DNA from: Streptomyces erythrochromogenes | GTDB lineage: Bacteria; Actinomycetota; Actinomycetes; Streptomycetales; Streptomycetaceae | NCBI RefSeq assembly: GCF_036170895.1 | Contig: NZ_CP108036.1 | Span: 434,001-498,000 of the forward strand | DNA length: 64,000 nucleotides | Direction: 5' to 3' | Shown here: positions 43,498 through 53,400 of the stretch, piece after piece | Layout: each line of letters begins with the position of its first letter | Numbering within the stretch: position 1 is the first letter of the stretch | Position numbers and translations under genes: made by a program | The notes under the pieces: generated by a model | Seen by the model: only the letters and a program-made list of their open reading frames with translations | Told to the model about the DNA's origin: nothing | Databases searched by the model: none

Positions 43498-44811
43498 GTG
43501 ACCTCCGTACGGACAACTCGCCTCCTGCCGCAGGCCTACCGGCCGCTGTTCGCCCATGCCGGGTTCAAACGACTGCTGCCCGCCCTGGCGGCCTCCGATC
43601 TCGGGGACGGGATGAGCGTGGTCGCGGTGGCGTGGCTGGCCATCGAGATCGCGCCGCCCGGCCGCTCGGGCCTGCTCCTGGGTGCCGCGCTCGCCGCGTA
43701 CTCCCTTCCCGGCGCCCTCGGCGCGCTGCTCTTCGGCCGGTGGCTGCGCCGGCTCCCTCCGGCGCGGCTGCTGGCGGCCGACAGCCGGATCCGCGCGGTG
43801 CTCCTCGGCTGCGTGCCCCTGGCCTGGGCCGCGGGGGTGCTGCACCCGGTGCTGTACGTGGCCCTGCTGGCGGGTTCGTCGGTACTGCACGCCTGGGGCA
43901 ACGCGGGGCGGTATGCGCTGGTCGCGCAGATGCTCCCGCGGGAACAGCGGCTGGCGGCCAACGCCCTGCTCTCGTCGAGCGTCTCCGCCTCGATCGTCAT
44001 CGGGCCGGCCCTGGCCGGGTTCCTGGCCATGGTGGTCAGCCCCGCCTGGCTGATCGGTCTCGACGCCCTGTCCTTCGCCGTGCTCGCCGCACTGGTGGTC
44101 AGGGTCCGGGCCGCGGACGGGAAGGCGGAGACGGAGACGGAGGGGGCGCCGCAGGCGGGCGCCGACCGGCCCTCCGCCGGTCTGCGGTTGTTGCGCAAGC
44201 AGCCCGAACTCCTCGGCGTCCTCGCGCTGACCTGGTTCTTCAACTTCCTGTACGGACCGGCGGAGGTCGCGCTGCCGTTGCACGTCACCGACGACCTGCA
44301 CGCCGGGGCCGGTCTTCTCGGGCTGTACTGGGCGCTGTTCGGCGCGGGCGCCGTGCTGGGCGGGCTGGCCGCCGGCGCCCTGCGGAGGTTCCCGCTCTGG
44401 CCGGTCACCCTCGGGATCGTCGCGGGCTGGGGGATCGCCCTCGTCCCCTTCGGGCTGGGCGCGCCCGCGCCCGTCACCCTGGCCTGCTTCACCCTGGGCG
44501 GTCTGGTCTACGGTCCGTTCACCGCACTGTCCTACACCCTGTTCCAGGAACGCACCCCGGCCGCCTGGCTGACGACGGTCCTCGCGGCCCGCAGCGCGGC
44601 CCTCCTCACCGCGGGGCCGGTGGGCACGGCGCTCGGCGGACCGCTGATCGCGCTGATGGGACCCCGCCGGGTGCTGGCGGCATCGGGGATCGCCACGATC
44701 GCACTCGCCGCCGTCGGGGCGGCGGTCCGGATCCGCAGCGCGCGCCGGTCGGCCTCCCGGCCCGGGCGGTCGAACGGGTCAGGGCCGTGCGGCGCTGCCG
44801 CACGGCCCTGA
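43498..44811 (+). CDS. MFS transporter, probable exporter
   Basis: 437 residues from GTG 43498 with AGGAG nine bases upstream; an earlier in-frame TTG lies inside the SoxR box and is not used. It has about 12 membrane helices with the features of DHA-type MFS (LAASDLGDGMSVVAVAWLA in helix 1-2, LLFGRWLRRLPPARLL between helices 2 and 3). It resembles bacterial drug or macrolide exporters. Divergence from a SoxR-type regulator across the shared box suggests redox-controlled efflux. The terminator hairpin overlaps the last codons. Confidence 0.87.
   Translation: MTSVRTTRLLPQAYRPLFAHAGFKRLLPALAASDLGDGMSVVAVAWLAIEIAPPGRSGLLLGAALAAYSLPGALGALLFGRWLRRLPPARLLAADSRIRAVLLGCVPLAWAAGVLHPVLYVALLAGSSVLHAWGNAGRYALVAQMLPREQRLAANALLSSSVSASIVIGPALAGFLAMVVSPAWLIGLDALSFAVLAALVVRVRAADGKAETETEGAPQAGADRPSAGLRLLRKQPELLGVLALTWFFNFLYGPAEVALPLHVTDDLHAGAGLLGLYWALFGAGAVLGGLAAGALRRFPLWPVTLGIVAGWGIALVPFGLGAPAPVTLACFTLGGLVYGPFTALSYTLFQERTPAAWLTTVLAARSAALLTAGPVGTALGGPLIALMGPRRVLAASGIATIALAAVGAAVRIRSARRSASRPGRSNGSGPCGAAARP
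44780..44810 (+). terminator. Terminator hairpin within the end of the MFS gene
   Basis: CAGGGCCGTGCGGC and GCCGCACGGCCCTG, 14-bp perfect stem, three-base loop. It runs from inside the coding end up to the stop codon (TGA 44809), so the last codons are part of the hairpin. Confidence 0.72.
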
Positions 44812-44887
44812 TCGCCCCTCCCCCGGTCGACCCCGGTGGAGGAAACGGTTCTCCGGAGCCCGGGCCCCAGCCCGGACAGGCCGGGGA

Positions 44888-45091
44888 TCAGGCGGGGGTG
44901 ATGTTCTCCGCCTGCGGGCCCTTCTGGCCCTGCGTGATGTCGAAGGTCACGGCCTGACCCTCCTGGAGCTCACGGTAGCCCGTGGCGTTGATCGCCGAGT
45001 AGTGGGCGAAGACGTCCGGGCCGCCACCGTCCTGGGCGATGAAGCCGAAGCCCTTCTCGGAGTTGAACCACTTCACGGTTCCCGTAGCCAT
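44888..45091 (-). CDS. Cold-shock protein (CspA family)
   Basis: 67 residues, the usual length, from ATG 45091; GGAAGG lies seven bases upstream (45097 is an in-frame ATG too near the ribosome site). The OB fold has the RNA-binding motifs [15 protein letters not shown] (RNP1-like) and DVFAHYSAI (RNP2), then [15 protein letters not shown]. It binds single-stranded RNA and DNA and acts as an RNA chaperone or antiterminator. A long 5' region (45092-45378) without other genes fits the long leader usual for csp genes. Confidence 0.95.
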   Translation of the reverse strand: MATGTVKWFNSEKGFGFIAQDGGGPDVFAHYSAINATGYRELQEGQAVTFDITQGQKGPQAENITPA

Positions 45092-45378
45092 GTTCATGCC
45101 TTCCCGTTGACGTACGTCCTCCACACGGCGTGGAGGACGGAGGTGATCGCCCTGGTCCTACGGCACAACACAGCAAAACTGCCCACACCTGAAGGCGCGG
45201 GCAAGGCACTTGGAACCACGACAGCTACCGGAGAAGGTACACGCCTGCACGCACTGTCACCAGGGGGAATGATCACGCCTGTGCGGCGGGAATTCGCCCT
45301 TGTACGGACTTGCCGGGCGGCCCCGCCGAAAATGCGTCGAGTGCGGTCCCCCGGATGCCGTAGGGTGAGGTCCACCGA

Positions 45379-45452
45379 CGCGGGGTGGAGCAGCTCGGTA
45401 GCTCGCTGGGCTCATAACCCAGAGGTCGCAGGTTCAAATCCTGTCCCCGCTA
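45379..45452 (+). tRNA. Initiator tRNA-fMet (CAT anticodon)
   Basis: The 74-base gene folds to a full cloverleaf: acceptor CGCGGGG with CCCCGCT, D arm GAGCAGCTCGGTAGCTC, anticodon stem CTGGG/CCCAG around CTCATAA, and T arm GCAGGTTCAAATCCTGT. The first base pair is a mismatch (C1-T72). The anticodon stem has three consecutive G-C pairs, and these are both hallmarks of initiator tRNA. The 3' CCA is not encoded. It is followed eight bases later by a strong hairpin. Confidence 0.96.
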
Positions 45453-45460
45453 CTGCTCGG

Positions 45461-45493
45461 AAGGGCCCGGATCCTTGTGGATCCGGGCCCTTT
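45461..45493 (+). terminator. Terminator after tRNA-fMet
   Basis: AAGGGCCCGGATCC, loop TTGT, GGATCCGGGCCCTTT: perfect 14-bp stem followed by TTT. A strong intrinsic terminator. Confidence 0.88.
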
Positions 45494-45622
45494 CGCCGTT
45501 CCGGGCGGACACCGCGCTCCCGGCCGGCGGTCCCGGTCCCCCTCTCCCGCCGGGCCCTGCCCGCTCTCGTGGCGCCGCCCTCCCCGCCGCGGCCGACGCG
45601 ACGATGGGCGGGCCGGCCGCCA

Positions 45623-45638
45623 TGTGACCGCAGTCACA
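45623..45638 (+). promoter_or_regulatory. CRP-type palindrome TGTGA-N6-TCACA upstream of ECF gene
   Basis: The site TGTGACCGCAGTCACA is a perfect dyad and agrees with both the E. coli CRP consensus and the GTG-N6-GNCAC motif known for Streptomyces Crp. It overlaps a 14-bp palindrome, ACAGGAATTCCTGT, at 45636-45649. Both precede the ECF sigma gene by 75-100 bases. Confidence 0.5.
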
Positions 45639-45723
45639 GGAATTCCTGTCGTCCCGTGTCGACCGGATGCGGTGCGCCGGGCGTATGCCCGGTGAGAGGG
45701 ACACATGGATTCGGGAGCGATTT

Positions 45724-46221
45724 TTGACCGTCGAGGAGTTCGAAGCGTTCTACGCACAAGCGGCGGGAAGGCTCACAGGACAGCTGTACGTGATGCTCGG
45801 TGATCATCACGAGGCACAGGACGTGGTGCAGGAGGCCTTCGTCCGGGGGTGGGGGCGCCGGCGCCAGCTGGACCGCGACGGCCGGCCGGAAGCCTGGATC
45901 CGCACCGTCGCGTGGCGGCTCGCGGTCAGCCGCTGGCGCGTGCGCCGGCGTTCCGCCGACGCCTGGCGGCGCAGCGCTCCCCCGCCGCACGTCGAGGGGC
46001 CCGGGCCCGAGGCGGTGGCCCTCGTCGAGGCGCTGCGGCAACTTCCGCTGAAGCAGCGCCGCACGATGGCGCTGCACTACCTGTGCGACCTGACCGTCGA
46101 GCAGATCGCCGTCGAGACCTCGCTGTCCGCGAGCACCGTCAAGACACACCTCTCCCGCGGCCGGGCCGCGCTCTCACGCCAGCTGCAGGATCCGCGCACC
46201 GAGGAGGCTCCCGATGCCTGA
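45724..46221 (+). CDS. ECF-type RNA polymerase sigma factor (SigE-like subgroup)
   Basis: About 165 residues. TTG 45724 is chosen because GGGAG lies 9-13 bases upstream and the product then begins TVEEFEAFYAQAAG, the usual family start; ATG 45667 or 45688 is in frame. Region 2: LYVMLGDHHEAQDVVQEAFVRGW, with the -10 recognition EAWIRTVAWRLAVSRWR. Region 4: LPLKQRRTMALHYLCDLTVEQIA and the recognition helix SASTVKTHLSRGRAAL. The next gene overlaps by eight bases and encodes a membrane protein that could be its anti-sigma partner. Confidence 0.88.
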   Translation: MTVEEFEAFYAQAAGRLTGQLYVMLGDHHEAQDVVQEAFVRGWGRRRQLDRDGRPEAWIRTVAWRLAVSRWRVRRRSADAWRRSAPPPHVEGPGPEAVALVEALRQLPLKQRRTMALHYLCDLTVEQIAVETSLSASTVKTHLSRGRAALSRQLQDPRTEEAPDA

Positions 46222-46666
46222 GTCCCACGACCCGCTGCGGTCGGCCTTCCGCGCCGCGGCCTCCGCCGGGCAGTCCGCGACCATGCTCCCGCCCGTCTCC
46301 GTGATCGAGCAGCACGGCGAACGGGTCCGGCGGCGCCGCATCGCGGGCATCGCCGCCGCCTGCTGTCTGCTGCTCGGCGGATCCGGCGCGGCGCTGGCCG
46401 CGTTCCTGCCGCAGGACTCCGGACGCCCGACGCTCCCGGCGACCACCCCCTCTCCCGTGCCGCCGGCCGACCTGCCGACCTCCCTGCCGACCTCCGTGCC
46501 GCCGTCCGCGCCTCCGTCCGCGCAGAGCACCGCGTCGTCGCGGACCGCGCCCACCGCGACCGCGGGGGTGGGCGGCCCCGACCCCACGTCGACGATGAGC
46601 GCCCGCCCGCCCCAGGGATCGACGTACCCCGGAGCGCCCACCGCCACCACACAGCCGCCTCGATAG
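46214..46666 (+). CDS. Single-pass membrane protein, putative anti-sigma or partner of ECF factor
   Basis: 150 residues from ATG 46214, inside the end of the sigma gene. A basic cytoplasmic N-terminal region (residues 1-40, ending RVRRRRIAG) is followed by one membrane helix (IAAACCLLLGGSGAALAAF) and then an extracytoplasmic tail, about 90 residues long, dominated by Pro, Thr and Ser. It has no zinc-binding HxxxCxxC motif of ZAS anti-sigma factors. The overlap with the sigma gene suggests a regulatory pair. The family is not recognised. Confidence 0.72.
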   Translation: MPESHDPLRSAFRAAASAGQSATMLPPVSVIEQHGERVRRRRIAGIAAACCLLLGGSGAALAAFLPQDSGRPTLPATTPSPVPPADLPTSLPTSVPPSAPPSAQSTASSRTAPTATAGVGGPDPTSTMSARPPQGSTYPGAPTATTQPPR

Positions 46667-46669
46667 CGG

Positions 46670-46705
46670 GGTGTCCCGCGGATCGGGCCTGATCCGCGGG
46701 ACACC
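46670..46705. terminator. Terminator after ECF operon
   Basis: GGTGTCCCGCGGATC and GATCCGCGGGACACC: perfect 15-bp stem with a six-base loop, just after the membrane protein stop codon. Confidence 0.82.
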
Positions 46706-46839
46706 TCCCCGGCCGGGCGCCCGGCACCCGCCGCCCGCCCGCCCCGCGTCCACCACAGCCCACACCGCCGCCTGCGGACACCGGCCCGGAAACCCGGCCC
46801 GGCGGTCCCGCACACCCTCAGACGGCCAGGAGATCCCCT

Positions 46840-48075
46840 ATGTCCGTTTCAGCCCCGCACCGCCCGGCCGAGGCCCCCCGCTCGCGGCCCGCCCCTCCGG
46901 GCCGTCCTGCGACCTCCCGTCCCCGCCCCTGCCTTCGGGCCCCGCGGTGGCTCGGGCCGGCCGACCGGGAGGTGCTGTGGCTCTACCTGCTGACCCGTGT
47001 CGGCATCTGGGCCACCGCGGGCGCCGTCGGCTGGCTGTTCCCCTCCGACGGCGAGAGCCGCCGGCCCGCGTCGCTGCTCGCACCCTGGGAGCGCTGGGAC
47101 TGGGCGTTCTACTTCCGCATAGCCAGGGACGGCTACTTCCCTGACGCGACGGGACCCTGGACGGTCGGCTGGGACAACAGGGAGGCCTTCCTGCCCGGTT
47201 TCCCCCTCGCCCTGCGCGCCGTGCACACGGTCGTCCCCTCCTGGGCCGCGTCCGGAGCGCTGATCTCCTTCGTCGCGGGAGGCGTCGCCGTCCTGGCCCT
47301 GGCCCGCATCGCCCGCGACCGGCTGGGCGACGCCGACGCCGGCCGGCATGCGGTGACGTTCCTGCTGGTCTCGCCCTGCGCCGTCTTCCTCGCCGCCGGC
47401 TACACCGAGTCGCTCTTCCTCGCGCTGGCCCTGCCCGCCTGGCTGGCGGCGCAGCGCCAGAGCTGGGCCACCGCCTCGATCCTGGCCTGCCTGGCCTGCT
47501 CGGTACGGGTCACCGGGCTCTTCCTCGCCGCCGCGCTGGCCCTCCACTTCCTCCTGACCGCACGGACCCGCTCCGCCCGGCGGGCGGCCCCCTGGCTGTT
47601 CCTGCCGGCCCTCCCCCCGCTGCTCCACAGCTGGTACCTGCACGCGTACACCGGGGACTGGATGGCCTGGAAGCACTCCCAGGAGCGGGGCTGGTACCGG
47701 GAGTTCCACCTGCCGTGGGAGGCCTGGTCCAACACCTGGACGGCCGCCTTCGGGCACACCCAGCCCACGGGCTACGCGTTCATGTGGCAGGCGGAGCTCC
47801 TGGCCATGGTGGCCGGCGTCGTCCTCCTGGCCGTGCTGGTACGGGGCCGGCGCTGGCCGGAGGCCCTGTACATCGCCCTCACCCTGTGGGCCCTGGGCAC
47901 CTCCTACTGGTACACCTCCGTGCCCCGCTCCACGCTGCTGTGGTGGCCGCTGTGGATCGCCCTGGCCGGCTGGAGCCTGCGCCGCCCGCGGGTGCGCAGC
48001 GCCTACCTGTACGTCGTCGGCCCGCTGTGCACCACGGTGGCCATCACCTTCCTCACCGGACGCTGGGCCGGATAG
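46840..48075 (+). CDS. PIG-V-like mannosyltransferase-family membrane protein
   Basis: 411 residues. After a 45-residue Pro/Arg-rich cytoplasmic leader come about nine membrane helices. The extracytoplasmic loop after helix 1 has the signature WERWDWAFYFRIARDGYF with acidic/aromatic catalytic-type residues, and FLPGFPLALRAV follows. These are features of the GT-C superfamily, PIG-V branch. Such enzymes transfer mannose from a polyprenyl-phosphate carrier. In actinobacteria the acceptor may be a lipid or protein glycan. No glycan operon surrounds it. Confidence 0.82.
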   Translation: MSVSAPHRPAEAPRSRPAPPGRPATSRPRPCLRAPRWLGPADREVLWLYLLTRVGIWATAGAVGWLFPSDGESRRPASLLAPWERWDWAFYFRIARDGYFPDATGPWTVGWDNREAFLPGFPLALRAVHTVVPSWAASGALISFVAGGVAVLALARIARDRLGDADAGRHAVTFLLVSPCAVFLAAGYTESLFLALALPAWLAAQRQSWATASILACLACSVRVTGLFLAAALALHFLLTARTRSARRAAPWLFLPALPPLLHSWYLHAYTGDWMAWKHSQERGWYREFHLPWEAWSNTWTAAFGHTQPTGYAFMWQAELLAMVAGVVLLAVLVRGRRWPEALYIALTLWALGTSYWYTSVPRSTLLWWPLWIALAGWSLRRPRVRSAYLYVVGPLCTTVAITFLTGRWAG

Positions 48076-48135
48076 GGCGTGTCCCGGCGGGCCGAACGGG
48101 CCCCCGGCCGGTCGCCGGGCGCGCATACTCGGAGG

Positions 48136-48366
48136 ATGGCCGACACCACCACCGTCGAGGTCGACACCGACGTGCGCGACCGGCTCGCCGTGCTCGCCGC
48201 CGACCGCGGACTGAGCCTGCGCGCGTACCTCGCCGAACTCACCGCCGCCCAGGAGAACGCGACCGCGCTGGCGCGCGCCGCCCGGGCCTTCGAGGACGCG
48301 CTGGAACGCCCCGGCTTCCGCGAAGGCTTCGCGCGCGACTTCGGCGGCCTCACAACCCGCGACTGA
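48136..48366 (+). CDS. Ribbon-helix-helix antitoxin-like protein
   Basis: 76 residues from ATG 48136 with GGAGG directly before it. The N-terminal half is a ribbon-helix-helix: TTTVEVDTDVRDRLAVLAA then GLSLRAYLAELTAAQ. The C-terminal half (FEDALERPGFREGF) would fit antitoxin toxin-binding tails. It resembles antitoxins of MazE/VapB-type modules in Streptomyces. No toxin ORF of MazF or PIN type follows within 100 bases, since the next gene is a methyltransferase, so it may be an orphan. Confidence 0.75.
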   Translation: MADTTTVEVDTDVRDRLAVLAADRGLSLRAYLAELTAAQENATALARAARAFEDALERPGFREGFARDFGGLTTRD

Positions 48367-48474
48367 CCCGGCCGGCCCGGCCCCGACACCCGGGTGGCCG
48401 CGCCGGCGAGCCGGTCCGCCGGAACGTCCCTAGGCTCGGAGAAGGACCGCTTCGAGCGCTGGAGGACGGCTGTC

Positions 48475-49305
48475 ATGACCGATGCGAGCGAGGCGCGGCA
48501 GGCCGACCGCACCCTGAAGGCCAAGCACCGTGCGATGTGGGCGCTGGGCGACTACCCGTCCGTCGCGTCCCATGTCGTCTCCCCGCTGGGGCCCCTGCTC
48601 GTGAAGGAGTGCGGGATCCAGATCGGCGACCGGGTCCTCGACATCGCGGCGGGCTCCGGCAACGCCGCCATCCCGGCCGCGCTGGCCGGGGCGGACGTCG
48701 TGGCGTCCGACCTGACCCCCGAACTGCTGGAGGTCGGGCGGAACCTGGCCGCCGTGCAGGGCGCGCAGCTGGAGTGGCGGGAGGCGGACGCCGAGGACCT
48801 GCCCTTCGCGGACGGCGAGTTCGACGTCGTCATGTCCTGCATCGGCATCATGTTCGCTCCCCACCACCGCACCGCCGCCGACGAGATGCTCCGCGTGTGC
48901 CGGGCCGGCGGGACGGTCGGGCTGCTCAGCTGGACCCCCGAGGGGTTCGTCGGCCGGCTGTTCGCCGCGATGAAGCCGTACGCCCCGCCGCCCCCGCCCG
49001 GTGTGCAGCCGCCGCCGCTGTGGGGCAGCGAGGAGTACGTCCACGAGCTGCTCGGCGACGCGGTCACCGATGTCGTCGCCCGTCGCCAGAAGGTCGCCGT
49101 GACCCTCTTCAAGGAGCCGTCGGACTTCCGGGAGTTCTTCAAGGCCTGCTACGGGCCGACCATCGCCGTGTACCGCGCGGTGGGCGACGATCAGGAGAAG
49201 GTCGCGGCCCTGGACGCGGCGCTCGACGCACTCGCCGCCGAGCACACGACGGACGGCGTCATGGAGTGGGGGTACCTGCTGCTGACCGCACACCGCCGGG
49301 GCTGA
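48475..49305 (+). CDS. Class I SAM-dependent methyltransferase
   Basis: 276 residues from ATG 48475 after GGAGG. The SAM pocket is VLDIAAGSGNAAIPAALAGA (motif I) with the acidic residue in VVASDLTPELLE; later blocks are EADAEDLPFADGEFDVVMS and GGTVGLLSWTPEGFVG. This UbiE/COQ5-like layout fits methylation of a small molecule; the acceptor is unknown. It stands alone, facing the LysR gene in convergent orientation with a short GGCC-repeat gap. Confidence 0.86.
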   Translation: MTDASEARQADRTLKAKHRAMWALGDYPSVASHVVSPLGPLLVKECGIQIGDRVLDIAAGSGNAAIPAALAGADVVASDLTPELLEVGRNLAAVQGAQLEWREADAEDLPFADGEFDVVMSCIGIMFAPHHRTAADEMLRVCRAGGTVGLLSWTPEGFVGRLFAAMKPYAPPPPPGVQPPPLWGSEEYVHELLGDAVTDVVARRQKVAVTLFKEPSDFREFFKACYGPTIAVYRAVGDDQEKVAALDAALDALAAEHTTDGVMEWGYLLLTAHRRG

Positions 49306-49354
49306 CGCCACCGTCTCGACCGGCCGGCCGGCCGGCCGATGAGTCGGTCACGGG

Positions 49355-50314
49355 TCAGTCGATGACCGGATGCACTTCCGGGTGCGCGTCCCACCACTCC
49401 CGGTGGAAGCGGTTGTTGTCGACGTTGGCCAGGTAGGCGCGGGCCGCCGCCCGGTAGAGCTGCTGGGCCTGGCCGGCCGAGAGCGCCGAGCGGTTCCAGG
49501 CGAGCCGGATGCGTCCGGTGATGGGGCTGCCGACGAGCGGGCGCAGCACCGTGCCCTCGGCCGTCGGCGCCGTCGGCTGGCTGAGCGAGACGGCGCGCCC
49601 GGCCGCGATCAGGTCGTAGTGCATCTTGCGGTCGGTGATCCGGTACCGCAGTGACGGGCTGAACCCGGCCTCGGCGCAGGCCGCGACGAGGGCCTCGGGG
49701 CCGCCGTCGTCGTCCTCCACCGGGGTCATCCACGGCTCCCCGGCGAGGTCGGCCAGGTCGACGCGGTCCAGGCCGGCCAGCCGGTGCCTCGCGGACAACC
49801 GGATGCCGAAGGGCTCCTGCGGAATCAGCGTCCTGACCAAGGCCCCTTCCGGCAGCGGCACTTCGTGTTCGTTGACCTCGCCGTAGACGATGGCGTCATA
49901 GCGTCCGGCGCCGAGCATCCGGGTGAGCGCCGTCACGGAATCCTCCAGGTCCACGGCGATCTCCCGGCCGGACATCGACAGGTCGGTCTGAGCCAGGAGG
50001 CCGTCGAGCAGCACGAGCAGGATGCAGCCGAGGCGCAGCGGGCCGCCGGTCGAGATGGCGCGCGCCTCCGCTCCCAGGGCGTCCATCTCACTCAGTACCC
50101 GGCGCGCCCTGGCCAGGACGAACTGGCCCAGCGCCGTGGGCTCCACGCCGCCCCTGCCCCGTACGAACAGGTCGCCTCCGGTGACCCGTTCGATGCGCCT
50201 CAGCTGGGCGGACAGTGCGGGTTGTGAGACTCCCAGCCGCCGTGCCGCGCCCCCCAGGCTGCCCGCCTCCGCTATCCGGAGGACGGCTTGCAGATGCCTC
50301 AACTCCAGCTGCAT
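49355..50314 (-). CDS. LysR-family transcriptional regulator
   Basis: 319 residues from ATG 50314. The N-terminal winged helix has the LysR signature ([38 protein letters not shown]), and the rest is the two-lobe effector-binding domain. It is divergent from the M4-M28 protease gene, whose start lies 147 bases away. LysR regulators normally control a divergent neighbour, so the protease is the likely target. The effector is unknown. Confidence 0.9.
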   Translation of the reverse strand: MQLELRHLQAVLRIAEAGSLGGAARRLGVSQPALSAQLRRIERVTGGDLFVRGRGGVEPTALGQFVLARARRVLSEMDALGAEARAISTGGPLRLGCILLVLLDGLLAQTDLSMSGREIAVDLEDSVTALTRMLGAGRYDAIVYGEVNEHEVPLPEGALVRTLIPQEPFGIRLSARHRLAGLDRVDLADLAGEPWMTPVEDDDGGPEALVAACAEAGFSPSLRYRITDRKMHYDLIAAGRAVSLSQPTAPTAEGTVLRPLVGSPITGRIRLAWNRSALSAGQAQQLYRAAARAYLANVDNNRFHREWWDAHPEVHPVID

Positions 50315-50461
50315 CCGGGCAGCGTACGCAGGGCGCCCCGACCGCACCATAACGCGGACCTTATGCCTTCCGGGATGTCCCATTCTCGTCATGTCCACGC
50401 TCATACTCGGCCGCGAACGAACACCCGCTCATCCCCGAACCCCCCACGATCGGAGTGGACG

Positions 50462-53400
50462 TTGCAGCCCACCAGATGGACGGCGGCCGTGGCAGCGATG
50501 GCGCTGACCGCGAGCCTCGCCGGCGCCCTGGCCGGGACGGCATCGGCAGCGCAGCAGGCGCAGCCCGCACCGTCCCGGAAGGACACACCCGCCGCACGCG
50601 CGGTCGCGGCCGCCGACCAGGCGGTCGACAGCGGTCTCGACTCCCTGGTCAACTCCGCGCAGGAACAGTACGAGCGACGGCTCGTCACCCCCTGGGTGAA
50701 GGACCTGTATTCGGTGTCGTACGAGCGCAGCTACCGCGGCCTGCCCGTCGTCGGCGGCGACGCGGTCGTCCTCGCCGACGGCGCCGGCAAGGTCCGCGCC
50801 CTCCAGTCCGCCTCCTCCGTACGCATCGACGTCGCCACCCGGGCCTCGGTGTCCGCGAAGGACGCCGAGACCACGTCGCGGACGAAGCTCGCCGCGGTCG
50901 ACGAGGTCGAGAGCAGCCGGCTCGTCGTCCGGCTCAAGGACGACAAGCCCGTACTGGCCTGGGAGACCGTGCTGAGCGGCCGTACCAGGACCGCGCCCAG
51001 CAAGCTCCACGTCTTCGTCGACGCGCGCACCGGCTCCTTCGTCGACAGCTACGACGACGTGGTCGCCGGCACCGGCAACAGCAAGTGGAACGGTCCCGGC
51101 CCGATCACCATCGACACCACCGACTCGGGCTCCACGTACACGCTGCGCGACCCCCACCGCACCGGCCTGAGCTGCGCGGACTACAGCACCGGCACGGTCT
51201 TCACGAAGTCCTCCGACTCCTGGGGCACGGGCAACCCCACGAGCAGGGAGACCGGCTGCGTCGACCTGATGTTCGCCGCGCAGAAGCAGTGGGACATGCT
51301 GACCCAGTGGCTGGGCCGCAACGGCGTCAACGGCAACGGCCGCAGCTTCCCCGCCAAGGTCGGGTTGAGCGACCTGAACGCCTACTGGGACGGCAGCTCG
51401 GTCACCATCGGGCGCAACAGCGCGGGCGAGTGGATCGCCGGCGTCGACGTGGTGGCCCACGAGTACGGGCACGCCATCGACTCCAACACCCCCGGCGGCA
51501 CCAGCGGCCAGGAGGCCGGTCTCGGCGAGGCCACCGGCGACATCTTCGGCGCACTGACCGAGGCGTACATCAACCAGCCGGCCCCGTACGACACCCCGGA
51601 CTACACGGTCGGCGAGGTCGTCAACCTCCAGGGCCGCGGCCCGATCCGCAACATGTACAACCCGCCGGCCGTCAACAACGACCCGGCCTGCTACAGCTCC
51701 GCGATACCCGGTACGGAGGTGCACGCGGCCGCCGGCCCCCTGAACCACTGGTTCTACCTGCTGGCCGAGGGCACCAGCCCGGGCGGCGGCAAGCCCGACA
51801 GCAGCGCCTGCAACGGGACCACCCTGACCGGTGTGGGGGTGCAGAACGCCGGCAAGATCTTCTACGGCGGCATGCTGTTGAAGACCAGCAGCATGTCCTA
51901 CAAGAAGTACCGCACGGCGACGCTGAACTCGGCGAAGTCGCTGGACGCCACCTGCGACCTCTTCCACAAGACCAAGGGCGCATGGGACGCCATCAGCGTG
52001 CCCGCCCAGTCCGCCGACCCCACCTGTACCCCGAGCGGCCAGAACAACGACTTCTCGATGGCGCTGAACCCCTCGTCGGGCACCGTCCAGCAGGGCGGTA
52101 CGGTCACCACCACGGTAGGCACCACCGTCACCACGGGCACCGCCCAGTCGGTGACGCTGACCGCCTCCGGCCTGCCGGCCGGGGTGAGCGCCTCCTTCAA
52201 CCCGGCGACGGTGCAGTCCGGCCAGTCCTCCGTGCTGACCCTGACCGCCACCTCCAACGCCGCGCCCGGCGCGTCCACGGTCGTCGTCAAGGGCCAGGGC
52301 ACGACGCTGTCCCACACGGTCGACTACACGCTGAACGTCGGCGGGACCCAGCCCGGCAACGACCCGCCGGACATCGACGTCGCCAAGGTGCAGGCGCACC
52401 TGGCGCAGTTCAACACCATCGCCACCCAGAACGGCGGCCACCGCCGCGCGGGCAGCGCCGGCTACACCCAGTCGCTGGCCTACGTGAAGGGCAAGCTCCA
52501 GGCGGCCGGTTACACGGTCACCGAGCAGTACTGCTCCTCCTGCACCTACCCCTCCAACAACCTGATCGCCGACTGGCCCGGCGGCCCCGCCGACCAGACC
52601 GTCATGTTCGGCGCCCACCTGGACGGCGTCTCGGCCGGGCCCGGCATCAACGACAACGGCTCGGGCTCCGCGACCCTGCTGGAGAACGCGCTCGTCCTCG
52701 CCCAGAAGAACCCGACGATGACCAAGCACGTGCGCTTCGCCTGGTGGACCGACGAGGAGCAGGGCCTCAACGGGTCCGAGTTCTACGTCAACCAGCTCAG
52801 CAGTGCCCAGCGTGCGACCATCAAGGGTTACTACAACTTCGACATGGTCGGCTCCACCAACGGCGGCTACTTCATCAACAACCTCAACTCCGCCACCGCC
52901 GCGCCGCTCAAGGCGTACTGGACCTCGCTGAACCTCGCGCCCGAGGAGAACACCGAGGGCCAGGGCCGCAGCGACGACTACTCCTTCCAGCAGGGCGGCA
53001 TCCCCACCTCCGGCTACGCGGCCGGAGCCAGCGCCCGCAAGACCTCGGCGCAGGCCTCGAAGTGGGGCGGCACGGCGAACGCCGCCTACGACCCCTGCTA
53101 CCACAGCTCCTGCGACACCACGAACAACATCAACGCCACGGTGCTCAACCGCAGCGCGGACGGCGTCGCCTACACCGTCTGGAAGCAGGCCGTGGGCGGC
53201 GAGACCCCGGCGCAGGACTTCTCCATCGGCGTCAGCCCCTCCGCGGGCAGCGCGGCTCCCGGCGGGTCCGCCTCGGCAACGGTGAACACCGCCACCGTGA
53301 GCGGCGCGGCCCAGACCGTCGCGCTCTCCGTCTCCGGCGCGCCGTCCGGCGTGACCGCCACGCTCAGCCCGTCCTCCGTGCAGTCCGGCAGCTCCTCGAC

